Positions 8,777 to 16,969 of a stretch of 64,000 nt of DNA are shown in pieces. The DNA lies in the NCBI GenBank assembly GCA_900548905.1, contig URMK01000022.1, positions 35,303 through 99,302 on the forward strand, given 5' to 3'. This DNA comes from an uncultured Lachnospiraceae bacterium. GTDB taxonomy: Bacteria > Bacillota > Clostridia > Lachnospirales > Lachnospiraceae. The notes below the pieces were generated by a model that did no database searches, was not told where the DNA came from, and saw only the letters and a program-made list of their open reading frames with translations. Made by a program: the position numbers and the translations under genes. Position 1 is the first letter of the stretch, and the number at the start of each line of letters is the position of its first letter.

Positions 8777-11700
8777 TCAGCCTTCTATCTCTTTTTCAAT
8801 CAGGCTTACGCTTACCAAAGTGGAAACACCTTTTTCCTGCATCGTGATACCATATAATCTGTCTGCTTTTTCCATGGTTCCTCTTCGGTGCGTTATGACG
8901 ATGAACTGGGTATACTTCGTCAGTTTATGTAAATAATTGGCAAAACGTCCCACATTGCTGTCATCCAGGGCGGCTTCTATTTCATCCAGCAGACAGAAGG
9001 GGGAGGGCTTCAGGTTCTGTATGGCAAACAAAAGAGAGATTGCCGTCAACGCCTTCTCACCGCCGGAAAGCTGCATCATATTCTGCAGCTTCTTACCCGG
9101 GGGCTGGGCAATAATACGGATTCCTGCCTCCAGGATATCTTCATCCTCCATCAGCTCCAGGGTACCCTTTCCGCCCCCGAACAGTTCCTTAAACACCTTA
9201 TCAAATTCCTGGCTGATTTGTGCAAATTTTTCCCGGAACTGCTTCCGCATGGCCTCATCCAGCTCCAGTATGATACCCTTCAGGGTTTCCTCTGCTTTTA
9301 TTAAATCATCATGCTGGGTTTTCAGAAAGGTATAACGTTCCATCAGGTTTTTATAATCTTCAATGGCATTGACATTCACATCTCCCAGTTTTCTAATCTG
9401 CTCCTTCAAAGATGTGATTTCTTTCTTCATGGAAGCCAAATCCTGCAATTCTTCCATGGAATTCCCTTTTTCCATAGAATTCTCTTCTTCCATAGAATTC
9501 TCTTCTTCCATGGAATGCTTTGCTTCCATTTTAAGCGCCGCAGCATCACTCAGCGTGATTTCGTATTCATCCCACATGTAATTGATCTGGGCTTCTACAG
9601 CTTCTTCCAGCTTTTCCTGCTGTGCATTCAGCCTGTATACTTCTTTGTCCAGCCCGGAAAGCCGTTCTGCCAGGCTTTCCCTGTCCGAAAAGAAATTTTT
9701 CTGTCTGGCGGACAGGTTTTCTTTTCGTTCCATGTCTGCTTTCAGCTTTTCTTCACCGTTATTCTGGTTCGTATACGAAGTGTCAATTGTTTCCTGCAGC
9801 AAAAGGATATCGGCTTCTTTCCGGGCAATTTCCTGCCTTCCCGCCTCCATGCCTTCCCGGATCTCTCTCAGTTCCTGCGTGAATTTAAGAATTTCACCCT
9901 GGATACGATCCAGATTCGTCTGTTCAAAACCCTGTTTCTGTCGGATTTTTTCCACTTCCAAATCCCATTCAGACACTCTGGAGCTGTGAAGGCTTTCTTC
10001 GTCTTTCCGCGCTTCCAGTTCCTTCTGGGCCGTTTGAATCCGGGCTTCCACATCCTTTTCCAAAAGTTCGGAGGCTTCCAGTTCTCTGCGTATTTCCTCT
10101 TTTCCGTTCTGGATTTCTTCGATTTGGGATGCGATTTCCCTCTGCTCATTCTGCAGATCCCCGTAGCCCTGCTCTGTCTGCTCCTTCTTTTCCCTGGCAG
10201 CAGCTACGTTCATTCTCGCCGTATTCTGATGGATAAATTCCTCCTGGAGGGATGCTTTCACCTGCTCCAGTTCCATTCGCAGCTTGTTTCTGCGCTGCTT
10301 TGTTTTTTCGATTTCATCCAGCAGACGGTCAATGGATTTCAGCGTTTCCCTGACCCGTTTTTCCAGTTCCTCCATCTCCCGGCGTCTTCCCAGCAGATTG
10401 CTGTTGTTTTTGTAGGCGCCGCCGCTGATGGATCCTCCGGGATTAAACAGTTCGCCCTCCAGCGTTACCATGCGGAGACTATACTTATATTTACGGGCAA
10501 TCCGTACCGCATTGTCTACATCGTCAACCACGACTATCCGCCCAAGCAGGGAAGCCGCCACATCCCGGTAGCGCTCCTGCGTATTCACCAGGGAATCCGC
10601 CAGCCCTAGCACTCCCGGTTCAGCCAGGACCTCCTTCATACGGAATTCCTGGCGGTTACGGATGCTGGTCAACGGAAGAAAGGTCGCTCTTCCGGCTTTA
10701 TTCTGTTTCAGAAAAGCGATCATTTCCTTAGCCGTATCTTCCGTTTCCGTAACTATATTCTGTATACTTCCTCCCAGAGCAGTTTCGATGGCAACTTCGT
10801 ATTTTTTTTCCACCTTGATAAGATCGGCAACGACTCCGATAATGCCCGGATTGGCACCCTTTTGCTCCATGACACGCTTTACGCTGCCGCCATACCCCTC
10901 ATACCGTTCCGTCAGGTTGGAAAGTGCATCCAGTCTGGACTTATCCTGGTGATAGACCACCTGCGTATCCCGCAGCTTCTGATCCTTCCCTGAAAGTTCA
11001 TCCCTCATCTGGTTCAGTTCTTCCTCAAGGACCGTCTGCCTGTCATTGAATACGGATATATTGTCATTGATCCGCAGAAATTCTTCTTCCAGTTTCCGGA
11101 TAAGATCCTCCTGCTGGGCTTCATCGGATTTAGCGCGCAGAAGCCGGGAATTCAGTTCGGCCCTTCGTATCTGTATCTGCTCCAGCATGGTATCGAACCG
11201 GCCCATACGGGATTTTATCGTAGCCCGGTCATTTAATGCGGTAATAATGGTATTTTTCCCATTTTCTATATTCGCATTCAGTTCATCCATCTGTGCCTGT
11301 ACTCTGGCAAGTTCTGTTTTGGCATCTTCTCTGGCTTCCTCCAGCCGGGAAAGCTGGGCATCCACTTTACCCTTATCCTCCAGGATGGACTCTTTATTCG
11401 CGGTCTGCGTATCAATTTCCTTCTGCAGGGTATCCTGACGGTTCAGAAAATGCTTTTCATTGCCTCTGACAGAATTAATCTGTTCCTTCAGGACATTGAT
11501 TTCACCTTCCAGCTTTCCCCGGAGCATGCCGGTATCTGTAAGCTGGGAACGTTCCTCTTCGATTTGTTTATCCAGACGCTCGATTTCTGCCTGTACCCGC
11601 TCGTACTCTTCTTTGATATGCTCATATTTGGAAGAGGTATCCGCTAAATCGCCGGAAGCGATTTTCTGTTTTTCCGTTACCCCGGCAAGCTGTTCCCTGA

Positions 11701-12409
11701 GCCTGGCATTTTCCAGAAGAAAAATATCAATATCCAGAGCTTTGAGCGCTTCCTTTTTCTTCAGATAGATCTTTGCTTTTTCCGACTGTTTTTCCAGAGG
11801 CTCCACCTGTTTTTCCAGTTCACTCAGGATATCACTGACACGCAGCAGATTCTGCTTTTCATCTTCCAGCTTCTTCTGAGCGGCGGACTTACGTCTTTTA
11901 AACTTCACAATACCGGCGGCTTCGTCAAAAAGTTCTCTTCTTTCTTCCGGCTTTCCACTGAGGATTTTATCAATCTGGCCCTGGCCGATGATGGAATAGC
12001 CTTCCTTACCGATACCGGTATCATAGAAAAGCTCATTCACGTCCTTCAGTCTCACCGGAGAGCCGTTCATCAGGTATTCACTCTCCCCGGAACGGTAAAT
12101 CCGCCTGGCAACGGTAACTTCATCGAACTCAATAGCGAGCTGGTGATCCCGGTTATCCAGAGTGATCGCCACATAGGCATAACCCATAGGCTTACGGACT
12201 TCCGTACCGGAAAAGATGACATCCTGCATGGAAGCGCCGCGCAGCTGTTTGATGCGCTGCTCCCCCAAAACCCAGCGGACAGCATCCGCAACATTGCTTT
12301 TCCCGCTGCCGTTGGGGCCTACAATACCGGTAATTCCGTTATGGAACTGAAACGTTATTTTGTTGGCAAAGGATTTGAATCCGTGTATCTCTATACTTTT
12401 TAAATACAT
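8777..12409 (-). CDS. smc: Chromosome partition protein SMC
   Basis: A 1210-residue SMC ATPase. The Walker A motif GPNGSGKSN (about 32-40) is near the N-terminus. Long coiled coils flank a hinge near the middle (EGYGGSVKRVM to GGSISGGAYK). The C-terminal head has the LSGGEKALTAI signature and Walker B FCLLDEIEAALDD. SMC works with ScpA and ScpB to compact and segregate chromosomes. Residues about 961-986, in the C-terminal coiled coil before the conserved LGDVNVNAIEDYK region, are an inserted hexapeptide repeat (SMEEEN type) that looks foreign to the heptad pattern. rnc ends four bases upstream. Confidence 0.97.
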   Translation of the reverse strand: MYLKSIEIHGFKSFANKITFQFHNGITGIVGPNGSGKSNVADAVRWVLGEQRIKQLRGASMQDVIFSGTEVRKPMGYAYVAITLDNRDHQLAIEFDEVTVARRIYRSGESEYLMNGSPVRLKDVNELFYDTGIGKEGYSIIGQGQIDKILSGKPEERRELFDEAAGIVKFKRRKSAAQKKLEDEKQNLLRVSDILSELEKQVEPLEKQSEKAKIYLKKKEALKALDIDIFLLENARLREQLAGVTEKQKIASGDLADTSSKYEHIKEEYERVQAEIERLDKQIEEERSQLTDTGMLRGKLEGEINVLKEQINSVRGNEKHFLNRQDTLQKEIDTQTANKESILEDKGKVDAQLSRLEEAREDAKTELARVQAQMDELNANIENGKNTIITALNDRATIKSRMGRFDTMLEQIQIRRAELNSRLLRAKSDEAQQEDLIRKLEEEFLRINDNISVFNDRQTVLEEELNQMRDELSGKDQKLRDTQVVYHQDKSRLDALSNLTERYEGYGGSVKRVMEQKGANPGIIGVVADLIKVEKKYEVAIETALGGSIQNIVTETEDTAKEMIAFLKQNKAGRATFLPLTSIRNRQEFRMKEVLAEPGVLGLADSLVNTQERYRDVAASLLGRIVVVDDVDNAVRIARKYKYSLRMVTLEGELFNPGGSISGGAYKNNSNLLGRRREMEELEKRVRETLKSIDRLLDEIEKTKQRRNKLRMELEQVKASLQEEFIHQNTARMNVAAAREKKEQTEQGYGDLQNEQREIASQIEEIQNGKEEIRRELEASELLEKDVEARIQTAQKELEARKDEESLHSSRVSEWDLEVEKIRQKQGFEQTNLDRIQGEILKFTQELREIREGMEAGRQEIARKEADILLLQETIDTSYTNQNNGEEKLKADMERKENLSARQKNFFSDRESLAERLSGLDKEVYRLNAQQEKLEEAVEAQINYMWDEYEITLSDAAALKMEAKHSMEEENSMEEENSMEKGNSMEELQDLASMKKEITSLKEQIRKLGDVNVNAIEDYKNLMERYTFLKTQHDDLIKAEETLKGIILELDEAMRKQFREKFAQISQEFDKVFKELFGGGKGTLELMEDEDILEAGIRIIAQPPGKKLQNMMQLSGGEKALTAISLLFAIQNLKPSPFCLLDEIEAALDDSNVGRFANYLHKLTKYTQFIVITHRRGTMEKADRLYGITMQEKGVSTLVSVSLIEKEIEG
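9452..9529. repeat. 18-bp tandem repeat inside smc
   Basis: Four full 18-bp units start at 9452, 9470, 9488 and 9506, followed by TTCCAT at 9524. Each begins TTCCAT(A/G)GAAT on the plus strand and encodes six residues of SMC. It is the largest array of this repeat in the window. Confidence 0.92.
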
Positions 12410-12413
12410 AATT

Positions 12414-13157
12414 TTAATCCTTATTTTCTATGGAAGGCTTTGCATCCATGGAATACTTTACTTCCATATTCTTCCGCAGGGCCAGAATCGCTTCATAAGC
12501 CGCCTGCTGTTCCGCCGCTTTTTTGGTACGGCCCTTCCCTTTTCCGATGACCTCATTGTTCAGAACAGCATCCACCAGAAATTCTTTGTCATGATCCGGC
12601 CCTTCTTCACCGGTAAGCGCATAAACAAATTCAGCCTCCGGCATGGTCTGGATCATCTCCTGAAGTACTGTCTTACTGTCGTAAAAAAGGATTTTATTTT
12701 CCAGATCCGAAAGTACAAACCGATGAATAAAATCATGGGCCGCCTGAAACCCGCCGTCTAAATACAGAGCGCCGATAACTGCTTCCATAGCGTCCGAAGT
12801 TATGGAGTCCCTGCCTCTGCCGCCTGTAGCCTCTTCTCCTTTTCCCAGAAGCATATATTGCCCCAGTTCCAGATCCCTTGCGCAATAAGCCAATGCAGGC
12901 TCACATACCATAGACGAACGCAGCTTCGTCAGTTTCCCTTCCGGCATCTGCGGATTCTCGGAAAAAAGGAATTCGCTGGATACCAGTTCCAGCACCGCGT
13001 CACCCAAAAACTCCAGCCGTTCGTAATCTTCCAGCTTATTGATTTTCTGCTCATTGGCAAAGGAACTGTGGGTCAATGCCTGGCGGAGCAGATTTTTATT
13101 CCGAAATACATAGCCGATCCTTTTCTCAAGCCCTTCCAATGTATATTTTATACTCAT
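12414..13157 (-). CDS. rnc: Ribonuclease III
   Basis: A 247-residue RNase III that cuts double-stranded RNA in rRNA precursors and regulatory duplexes. The nuclease domain carries the signature ERLEFLGDAVLEL (about 45-57), and a dsRNA-binding domain occupies about 160-229 (GKGRTKKAAEQQAA). The last 18 residues form a degenerate hexapeptide repeat (MEVKYS, MDAKPS, then IENKD) like those in FtsY and SMC. The gene lies between acpP and smc, as is common. Confidence 0.97.
   Translation of the reverse strand: MSIKYTLEGLEKRIGYVFRNKNLLRQALTHSSFANEQKINKLEDYERLEFLGDAVLELVSSEFLFSENPQMPEGKLTKLRSSMVCEPALAYCARDLELGQYMLLGKGEEATGGRGRDSITSDAMEAVIGALYLDGGFQAAHDFIHRFVLSDLENKILFYDSKTVLQEMIQTMPEAEFVYALTGEEGPDHDKEFLVDAVLNNEVIGKGKGRTKKAAEQQAAYEAILALRKNMEVKYSMDAKPSIENKD
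12426..12467. repeat. Degenerate 18-bp repeat at the 3' end of rnc
   Basis: Units start at 12426, 12444 and 12462 with the same 18-bp period (TTCTAT, ATCCAT, TTCCAT on the plus strand, each followed by GGAA or ATTC). It is the same family as the ftsY and smc arrays, more diverged. Confidence 0.8.
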
Positions 13158-13175
13158 AAGATCCTTTCCACAATT

Positions 13176-13214
13176 AAAAAGCCCTGTCCAGGTTTCCCCG
13201 CTTCGGGCTTTTTT
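13176..13214 (-). terminator. Terminator-like hairpin between acpP and rnc
   Basis: A 9-bp stem (AAAAAGCCC/GGGCTTTTT) with a 20-nt loop ends in TTTTTAATT on the minus strand. It could reduce read-through from plsX-acpP into rnc-smc-ftsY. Confidence 0.5.
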
Positions 13215-13250
13215 AGCAAATTTCCATAATTGGCTCTTGTTTCCAGCCTC

Positions 13251-13478
13251 TTAGTTGCTGTTTTTTATTAATTCAACCGCTTCTCCCACCGTACTGATCC
13301 GTTCTGCATCCGCCGGTGAAATTTCGATTCCGAATTCTTCTTCTATTCCCATCACAATCTGGAACACATCCAAGGAATCCGCGCACAGGTCATCAATGAA
13401 GGTGGTGTCTACCGTAATTTCCTTGGGATCCACACACAATACTTCCGCAATGATAGTTCTGAGCTTGTCAAGTTCCAT
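13251..13478 (-). CDS. acpP: Acyl carrier protein
   Basis: A 75-residue acidic four-helix carrier protein. The phosphopantetheine attachment serine is in CADSLDVFQ (Ser35). It carries acyl intermediates in fatty acid synthesis and feeds acyl groups to PlsX, encoded 15 bp upstream in the same unit. Confidence 0.97.
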   Translation of the reverse strand: MELDKLRTIIAEVLCVDPKEITVDTTFIDDLCADSLDVFQIVMGIEEEFGIEISPADAERISTVGEAVELIKNSN

Positions 13479-13493
13479 ATCCTTTGTCCTTTC

Positions 13494-14507
13494 TCACTCG
13501 GCGGTCCCGGAAATCACTTTCCGGATCTTGCCGTTAATATCCTGTTCCTTAAAGGTCACGCACTGCAGAATGGTATTTTTGATTTCCACAGATTTGGAGC
13601 TTCCATGGGTCTTTACCACCAGCCCCTTAAGGCCGAGCAAAGGAGCTCCGCCATACTGTTCCAAATCAAAAGCCTTCAGTGTCTGCTTTAAGGCCGGTTT
13701 TACAAGAAGGGCACCGATTTTACTTCTCAGGTTCACCATCATGCCGCCTTTTACTTTTTTAATCAACGTGGCTCCCACTCCTTCATACAGCTTCAATACC
13801 ACGTTTCCCACAAACGCTTCGCACACCACCACATCCGCAGCACCTGCAGGAATATCCCTGGCCTCTATGCTGCCGATAAAATTAATATCGGAGCATTCCT
13901 TCAGCATGGGAAAGGTTTCTTTGACCAGTGCGTTTCCTTTTTCCTCTTCTGCACCGATATTGACAATCCCCACCCTGGGATTTCTGATACCCATAACATT
14001 TTCCATATAAATGGATCCCATTTTGGCGAACTGCACCAGCTGGGAAGGCTTGGCATCCACATTGGCCCCGCAGTCAATCAGAAGAGAGGCCCCTTTTTCC
14101 GTCGGGATAAGCGGTGCCAGCGGCGGACGCTCCACCCCTTTGCTCCGGCCTACAATAACCTGTCCACCGGCCAGCACGGCTCCTGTGCTTCCCGCAGAAA
14201 CAAAAGCATCGCATTTACCTTCCCTGACCAAATACAGCCCTTTTACAATGGAGGAGTCCTTCTTGCTGCGGATAGCCGCCACCGGAGGCTCTGCCATAGC
14301 GATCACTTCCGTGGCATTCACTACCTCCACCTGCTCCTCAGGATAGGTATATTTGGAAAGTTCCGCCTTCACCTGTTCTTCTTTCCCTACCAGGTATACC
14401 TTTATCTTCTTCTCTGCCCGGATCGCTTCCACTGCGCCCTTTACAATCTCACCGGGAGCATTGTCACCGCCCATAGCATCCACTGCCACTTTTACATATT
14501 CAGCCAT
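13494..14507 (-). CDS. plsX: Phosphate acyltransferase PlsX
   Basis: A 337-residue PlsX that converts acyl-ACP and phosphate to acyl-phosphate for phospholipid synthesis. Family segments VAVDAMGGDNAPGEIV at the N-terminus, SAGSTGAVLAGG and LIDCGANVDAKP are intact. A promoter at 14636-14664 drives plsX-acpP and probably rnc-smc-ftsY. The leader between promoter and start is about 120 nt and contains GC-rich dyads, but I see no FapR-type operator. Confidence 0.97.
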   Translation of the reverse strand: MAEYVKVAVDAMGGDNAPGEIVKGAVEAIRAEKKIKVYLVGKEEQVKAELSKYTYPEEQVEVVNATEVIAMAEPPVAAIRSKKDSSIVKGLYLVREGKCDAFVSAGSTGAVLAGGQVIVGRSKGVERPPLAPLIPTEKGASLLIDCGANVDAKPSQLVQFAKMGSIYMENVMGIRNPRVGIVNIGAEEEKGNALVKETFPMLKECSDINFIGSIEARDIPAGAADVVVCEAFVGNVVLKLYEGVGATLIKKVKGGMMVNLRSKIGALLVKPALKQTLKAFDLEQYGGAPLLGLKGLVVKTHGSSKSVEIKNTILQCVTFKEQDINGKIRKVISGTAE

Positions 14508-14635
14508 AATCTATCCCTTTCTGCTTTTCCTGCATAACCGCTCAAACCTCGCAGCCAGGCTCCGGCAATCCCCGACGCTTTTTTACCGGCCGGAGAGGGG
14601 CAAAGCCCACCTGCGGAATTTGAGTGTCCTCTATA

Positions 14636-14664
14636 AATATACTAGACATGCCTGTAAAAATCAA
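14636..14664 (-). promoter_or_regulatory. Promoter of plsX-acpP
   Basis: The -35 TTGATT (14659-14664) and -10 TATATT (14636-14641) are 17 bp apart and point towards plsX. Confidence 0.6.
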
Positions 14665-14703
14665 GAGAATTGTCCCCGGAGACAGGTGAGGAGTACACTA
14701 AAA

Positions 14704-14836
14704 GTTACTGTTCACTCAGTGCTGTGCATTTACTGCACAGTACGTGAGAAAGTGATTCAAGAGTGCATAAACACAAACGCCGCAGACGATTTTAAATGGA
14801 TTTATGCAGGTTACCGGTCACGGAGGGAACAGTAAC
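14704..14836. repeat. Candidate miniature element with terminal inverted repeats
   Basis: The 393-bp space between plsX and rpmF holds no gene. It contains 10-bp terminal inverted repeats GTTACTGTTC (14704-14713) and GAACAGTAAC (14827-14836), 133 bp end to end. Near the left end is a strong internal hairpin (CTGTGCA and TGCACAG, extendable to about 14 bp). There is no open frame. It resembles a MITE or REP-like intergenic element. Confidence 0.5.
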
Positions 14837-14839
14837 CAC

Positions 14840-14890
14840 TAAAAAAGCTTCCCTCAAGGATTCTTCATCCTCAGGAAAGCTTTTGGTTTT
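14840..14890 (-). terminator. Terminator after rpmF
   Basis: On the minus strand AAAAGCTTTCCTGAGGAT pairs with ATCCTTGAGGGAAGCTTTT, with small bulges, and ends in a T run. It lies directly downstream of the rpmF stop. Confidence 0.8.
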
Positions 14891-14900
14891 TTTCTTTTCA

Positions 14901-15083
14901 TTAAGCTTCTGTGTTAATGATCTCTCTCTTGTTGTAAGAACCGCAAGCCTTGCATACTCTGTGGGGCATCATCAGAGCGCCGCATTTGCTGCACTTAACC
15001 AGAGTCGGAGCACTCATTTTCCAGTTTGCTCTTCTCTTATCTCTTCTGGATTTGGAAGATTTATTCTTAGGACAGATAGACAT
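14901..15083 (-). CDS. rpmF: Large-subunit ribosomal protein L32
   Basis: A 60-residue L32 with two Cys pairs (CSKCG and CKACG) forming a zinc site, so this is the zinc-containing form. AAGGAGGT precedes the ATG. It is three bases downstream of yceD, the nearly universal arrangement. Confidence 0.97.
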   Translation of the reverse strand: MSICPKNKSSKSRRDKRRANWKMSAPTLVKCSKCGALMMPHRVCKACGSYNKREIINTEA

Positions 15084-15086
15084 TAC

Positions 15087-15611
15087 TTACACCTCCTTGT
15101 TCTCACGAAAGATATCCATAATTGCCGCCATTCTGGGGTCCGGAACAAAAGTATCGCAATCGCATTTCCCTTCATTCAAATCTTTCCCGCAGACACTGCA
15201 AAGTCCTCTGCAGTCCTCTTTACAGAGGATTTTCATCGGCCAGCATGTAATGATTTCATTGCTTATCAGGCTGTCTACATTCAGCTGATATCCTTCCAGA
15301 AATCCACGCTCCTCATCCTGCTCCTGCTCATCCGCCGCATCGGGCGAAACAGCCTGTACAGAAAAGTGAAGTGCAAATTCCCTTGTTACTTCCCGAAGGC
15401 ACCTGTCACATTTCAATTCTACCTTTACTTCCGCTTCTGCTTCAATGGATGCTCTTCCCTGTCCGTTATTGGTAAGGGTAAGCGTCACCGGTGTTTTCTC
15501 CAGTATTCGGAATTCTTCACCCTGAAAGCATAGGCTTGTCAGTTCCAGCGGAACTTCTTTTGTAACAGACTTTTCTTCTTCTGTAAAGACATCTGTCATA
15601 TTGATTAACAT
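15087..15611 (-). CDS. YceD family protein (DUF177)
   Basis: A 174-residue DUF177 protein with a central beta-rich part containing CDRCL and a C-terminal metal-binding-like Cys cluster (CKEDCRGLCSVCGKDL). The family is linked to 23S rRNA accumulation in bacteria and plants. It is the first gene of the yceD-rpmF pair, behind a near-consensus promoter. Start at 15611 with GGGAG seven bases upstream; Met5 is an alternative. Confidence 0.92.
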   Translation of the reverse strand: MLINMTDVFTEEEKSVTKEVPLELTSLCFQGEEFRILEKTPVTLTLTNNGQGRASIEAEAEVKVELKCDRCLREVTREFALHFSVQAVSPDAADEQEQDEERGFLEGYQLNVDSLISNEIITCWPMKILCKEDCRGLCSVCGKDLNEGKCDCDTFVPDPRMAAIMDIFRENKEV

Positions 15612-15662
15612 AGTAGACTCCCAACGAATCCGGCTAAACCGAATCTCATTCGCACTTCAACA

Positions 15663-15691
15663 ATTATACATAACCGGAAACGCTTTGTCAA
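15663..15691 (-). promoter_or_regulatory. Consensus sigma-A promoter of yceD-rpmF
   Basis: TTGACA (15686-15691) and TATAAT (15663-15668) with a 17-bp spacer match the consensus in every hexamer base, as expected for ribosomal protein expression. Confidence 0.88.
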
Positions 15692-15715
15692 CCACCAAAT
15701 TTAAAAGGATATTCC

Positions 15716-16957
15716 TTAATCCCGCACAACAGCATGTCCCAGAAGGTAATTTTTCCACAGCTGGTAATATTTCGCCTTCAGATGGATCTGATCAAAGGTA
15801 TATTCCGTCACCAAATCGCCGTTGGCATCGCTTACCGCATCATTAACCTCCAGATAAAAGATATCCTGATTATTCGCCATGGCCGCAAGCGCTGCATTTC
15901 TGGCATTGATATTCTCGTTATTGAAGATTTTGTCCGTCCGGCTTTTTTCCCCGCTCACACGCATAATACCCTGTACATAAATAATTGCGTCCGGCTGCAG
16001 CTGCCTGATGCGGTTTACCGCATTCGCATACACGGTGAAAAAGCTTTCCGTCGTTCCCCTGCCCAGTTCATTAATGCCAAGCATAATATAAATCTTCCCA
16101 AACTGTTTCTGCGACAGGGCTTCTTCAATGGTAACCTTGGTGCCGTCCTCCAGTTCGGCCACCTTTTTCGGGGAATCAAATACATTGTAAATGGTGAGTG
16201 AGGTTGCCGCGTAGAAGGTTACCTTATCATCAAAACCGGCGTATTCATCAAGGCCTACCGTTCTGGAATCCCCGATAAACAGCGCATCATCAAAATAAGA
16301 TTCATCCACCTGGGTAAACGTATAGGTCTTGTTTGCATCCTCTGTCAAACCGTCCTGTCCCGTCTCTTCCCCGGCCTCTGTCTGCTGCCCTTCTGCCGTT
16401 TCCTGCCCGGTGCTTTCTTCAGCCGTCCGGTTACCGGACACGCTGTCCGTACCGGGTATCTGCATCGGTATCTGCTGCGTTTGCTGATCCGTCACTTCTT
16501 CCTGAATCAGCTGCCCGAATTTATCATACCTGGGCTGGGCCGTATTTGCCGATACCATACTGCTGCCGTCCCACACTTCCGGGGCAGCGCTGTTTTCCGA
16601 CACCCCGTCTCCCTGATTCTGTGAATTACCGGAAACCGTTGTTTCACTTCCTGCATCTGCCGTTTCCTCTGCCGCCGGAGTGCTCTCCTGCACCGTTTCC
16701 TCTGCATCAGTATTTTCTTCTTCCACGCCGTTCTGCGCGTCTGCCATAGCCGGACTGGTTTCACGCGCGAACAGCTCCCACGGATAAACCCCGTCCTTCC
16801 ATCCCTGGAAAACCAGCGACAAGCCGGGAGTCATCCATCCGTCCTGCTTGCTGTAGGAGGCATATATGGTATGCTCTCCTGCATATCCGGCGCCTGTTAT
16901 TAACAACCCGCTTACCAAAAGAATCAGGAAAAGCGGATATTTGTTCCAATTTTTCAT
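15716..16957 (-). CDS. Membrane-anchored SGNH hydrolase, partner of the MBOAT protein
   Basis: A 413-residue exported protein. An N-terminal membrane segment (about 7-27) is followed by a long Glu, Thr, Gln-rich, probably disordered linker (about 75-205). The C-terminal SGNH domain has block I FIGDSRTVGL, block III LGINELGRG and a final Asp-x-x-His in DQIHL. Its gene is 12 bp downstream of an MBOAT acyltransferase gene. Such pairs O-acetylate extracellular polysaccharides, teichoic acids or peptidoglycan, with the SGNH protein acting outside the membrane. The acceptor here is unknown. Confidence 0.85.
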   Translation of the reverse strand: MKNWNKYPLFLILLVSGLLITGAGYAGEHTIYASYSKQDGWMTPGLSLVFQGWKDGVYPWELFARETSPAMADAQNGVEEENTDAEETVQESTPAAEETADAGSETTVSGNSQNQGDGVSENSAAPEVWDGSSMVSANTAQPRYDKFGQLIQEEVTDQQTQQIPMQIPGTDSVSGNRTAEESTGQETAEGQQTEAGEETGQDGLTEDANKTYTFTQVDESYFDDALFIGDSRTVGLDEYAGFDDKVTFYAATSLTIYNVFDSPKKVAELEDGTKVTIEEALSQKQFGKIYIMLGINELGRGTTESFFTVYANAVNRIRQLQPDAIIYVQGIMRVSGEKSRTDKIFNNENINARNAALAAMANNQDIFYLEVNDAVSDANGDLVTEYTFDQIHLKAKYYQLWKNYLLGHAVVRD

Positions 16958-16969
16958 TTATATGCCACC

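Noticed and set aside
9311..10609. 432-codon plus-strand open frame
   Set aside because: It is antisense to smc, whose protein motifs are intact; its translation is rich in Phe, Leu and His without domains, and no ribosome site precedes it.
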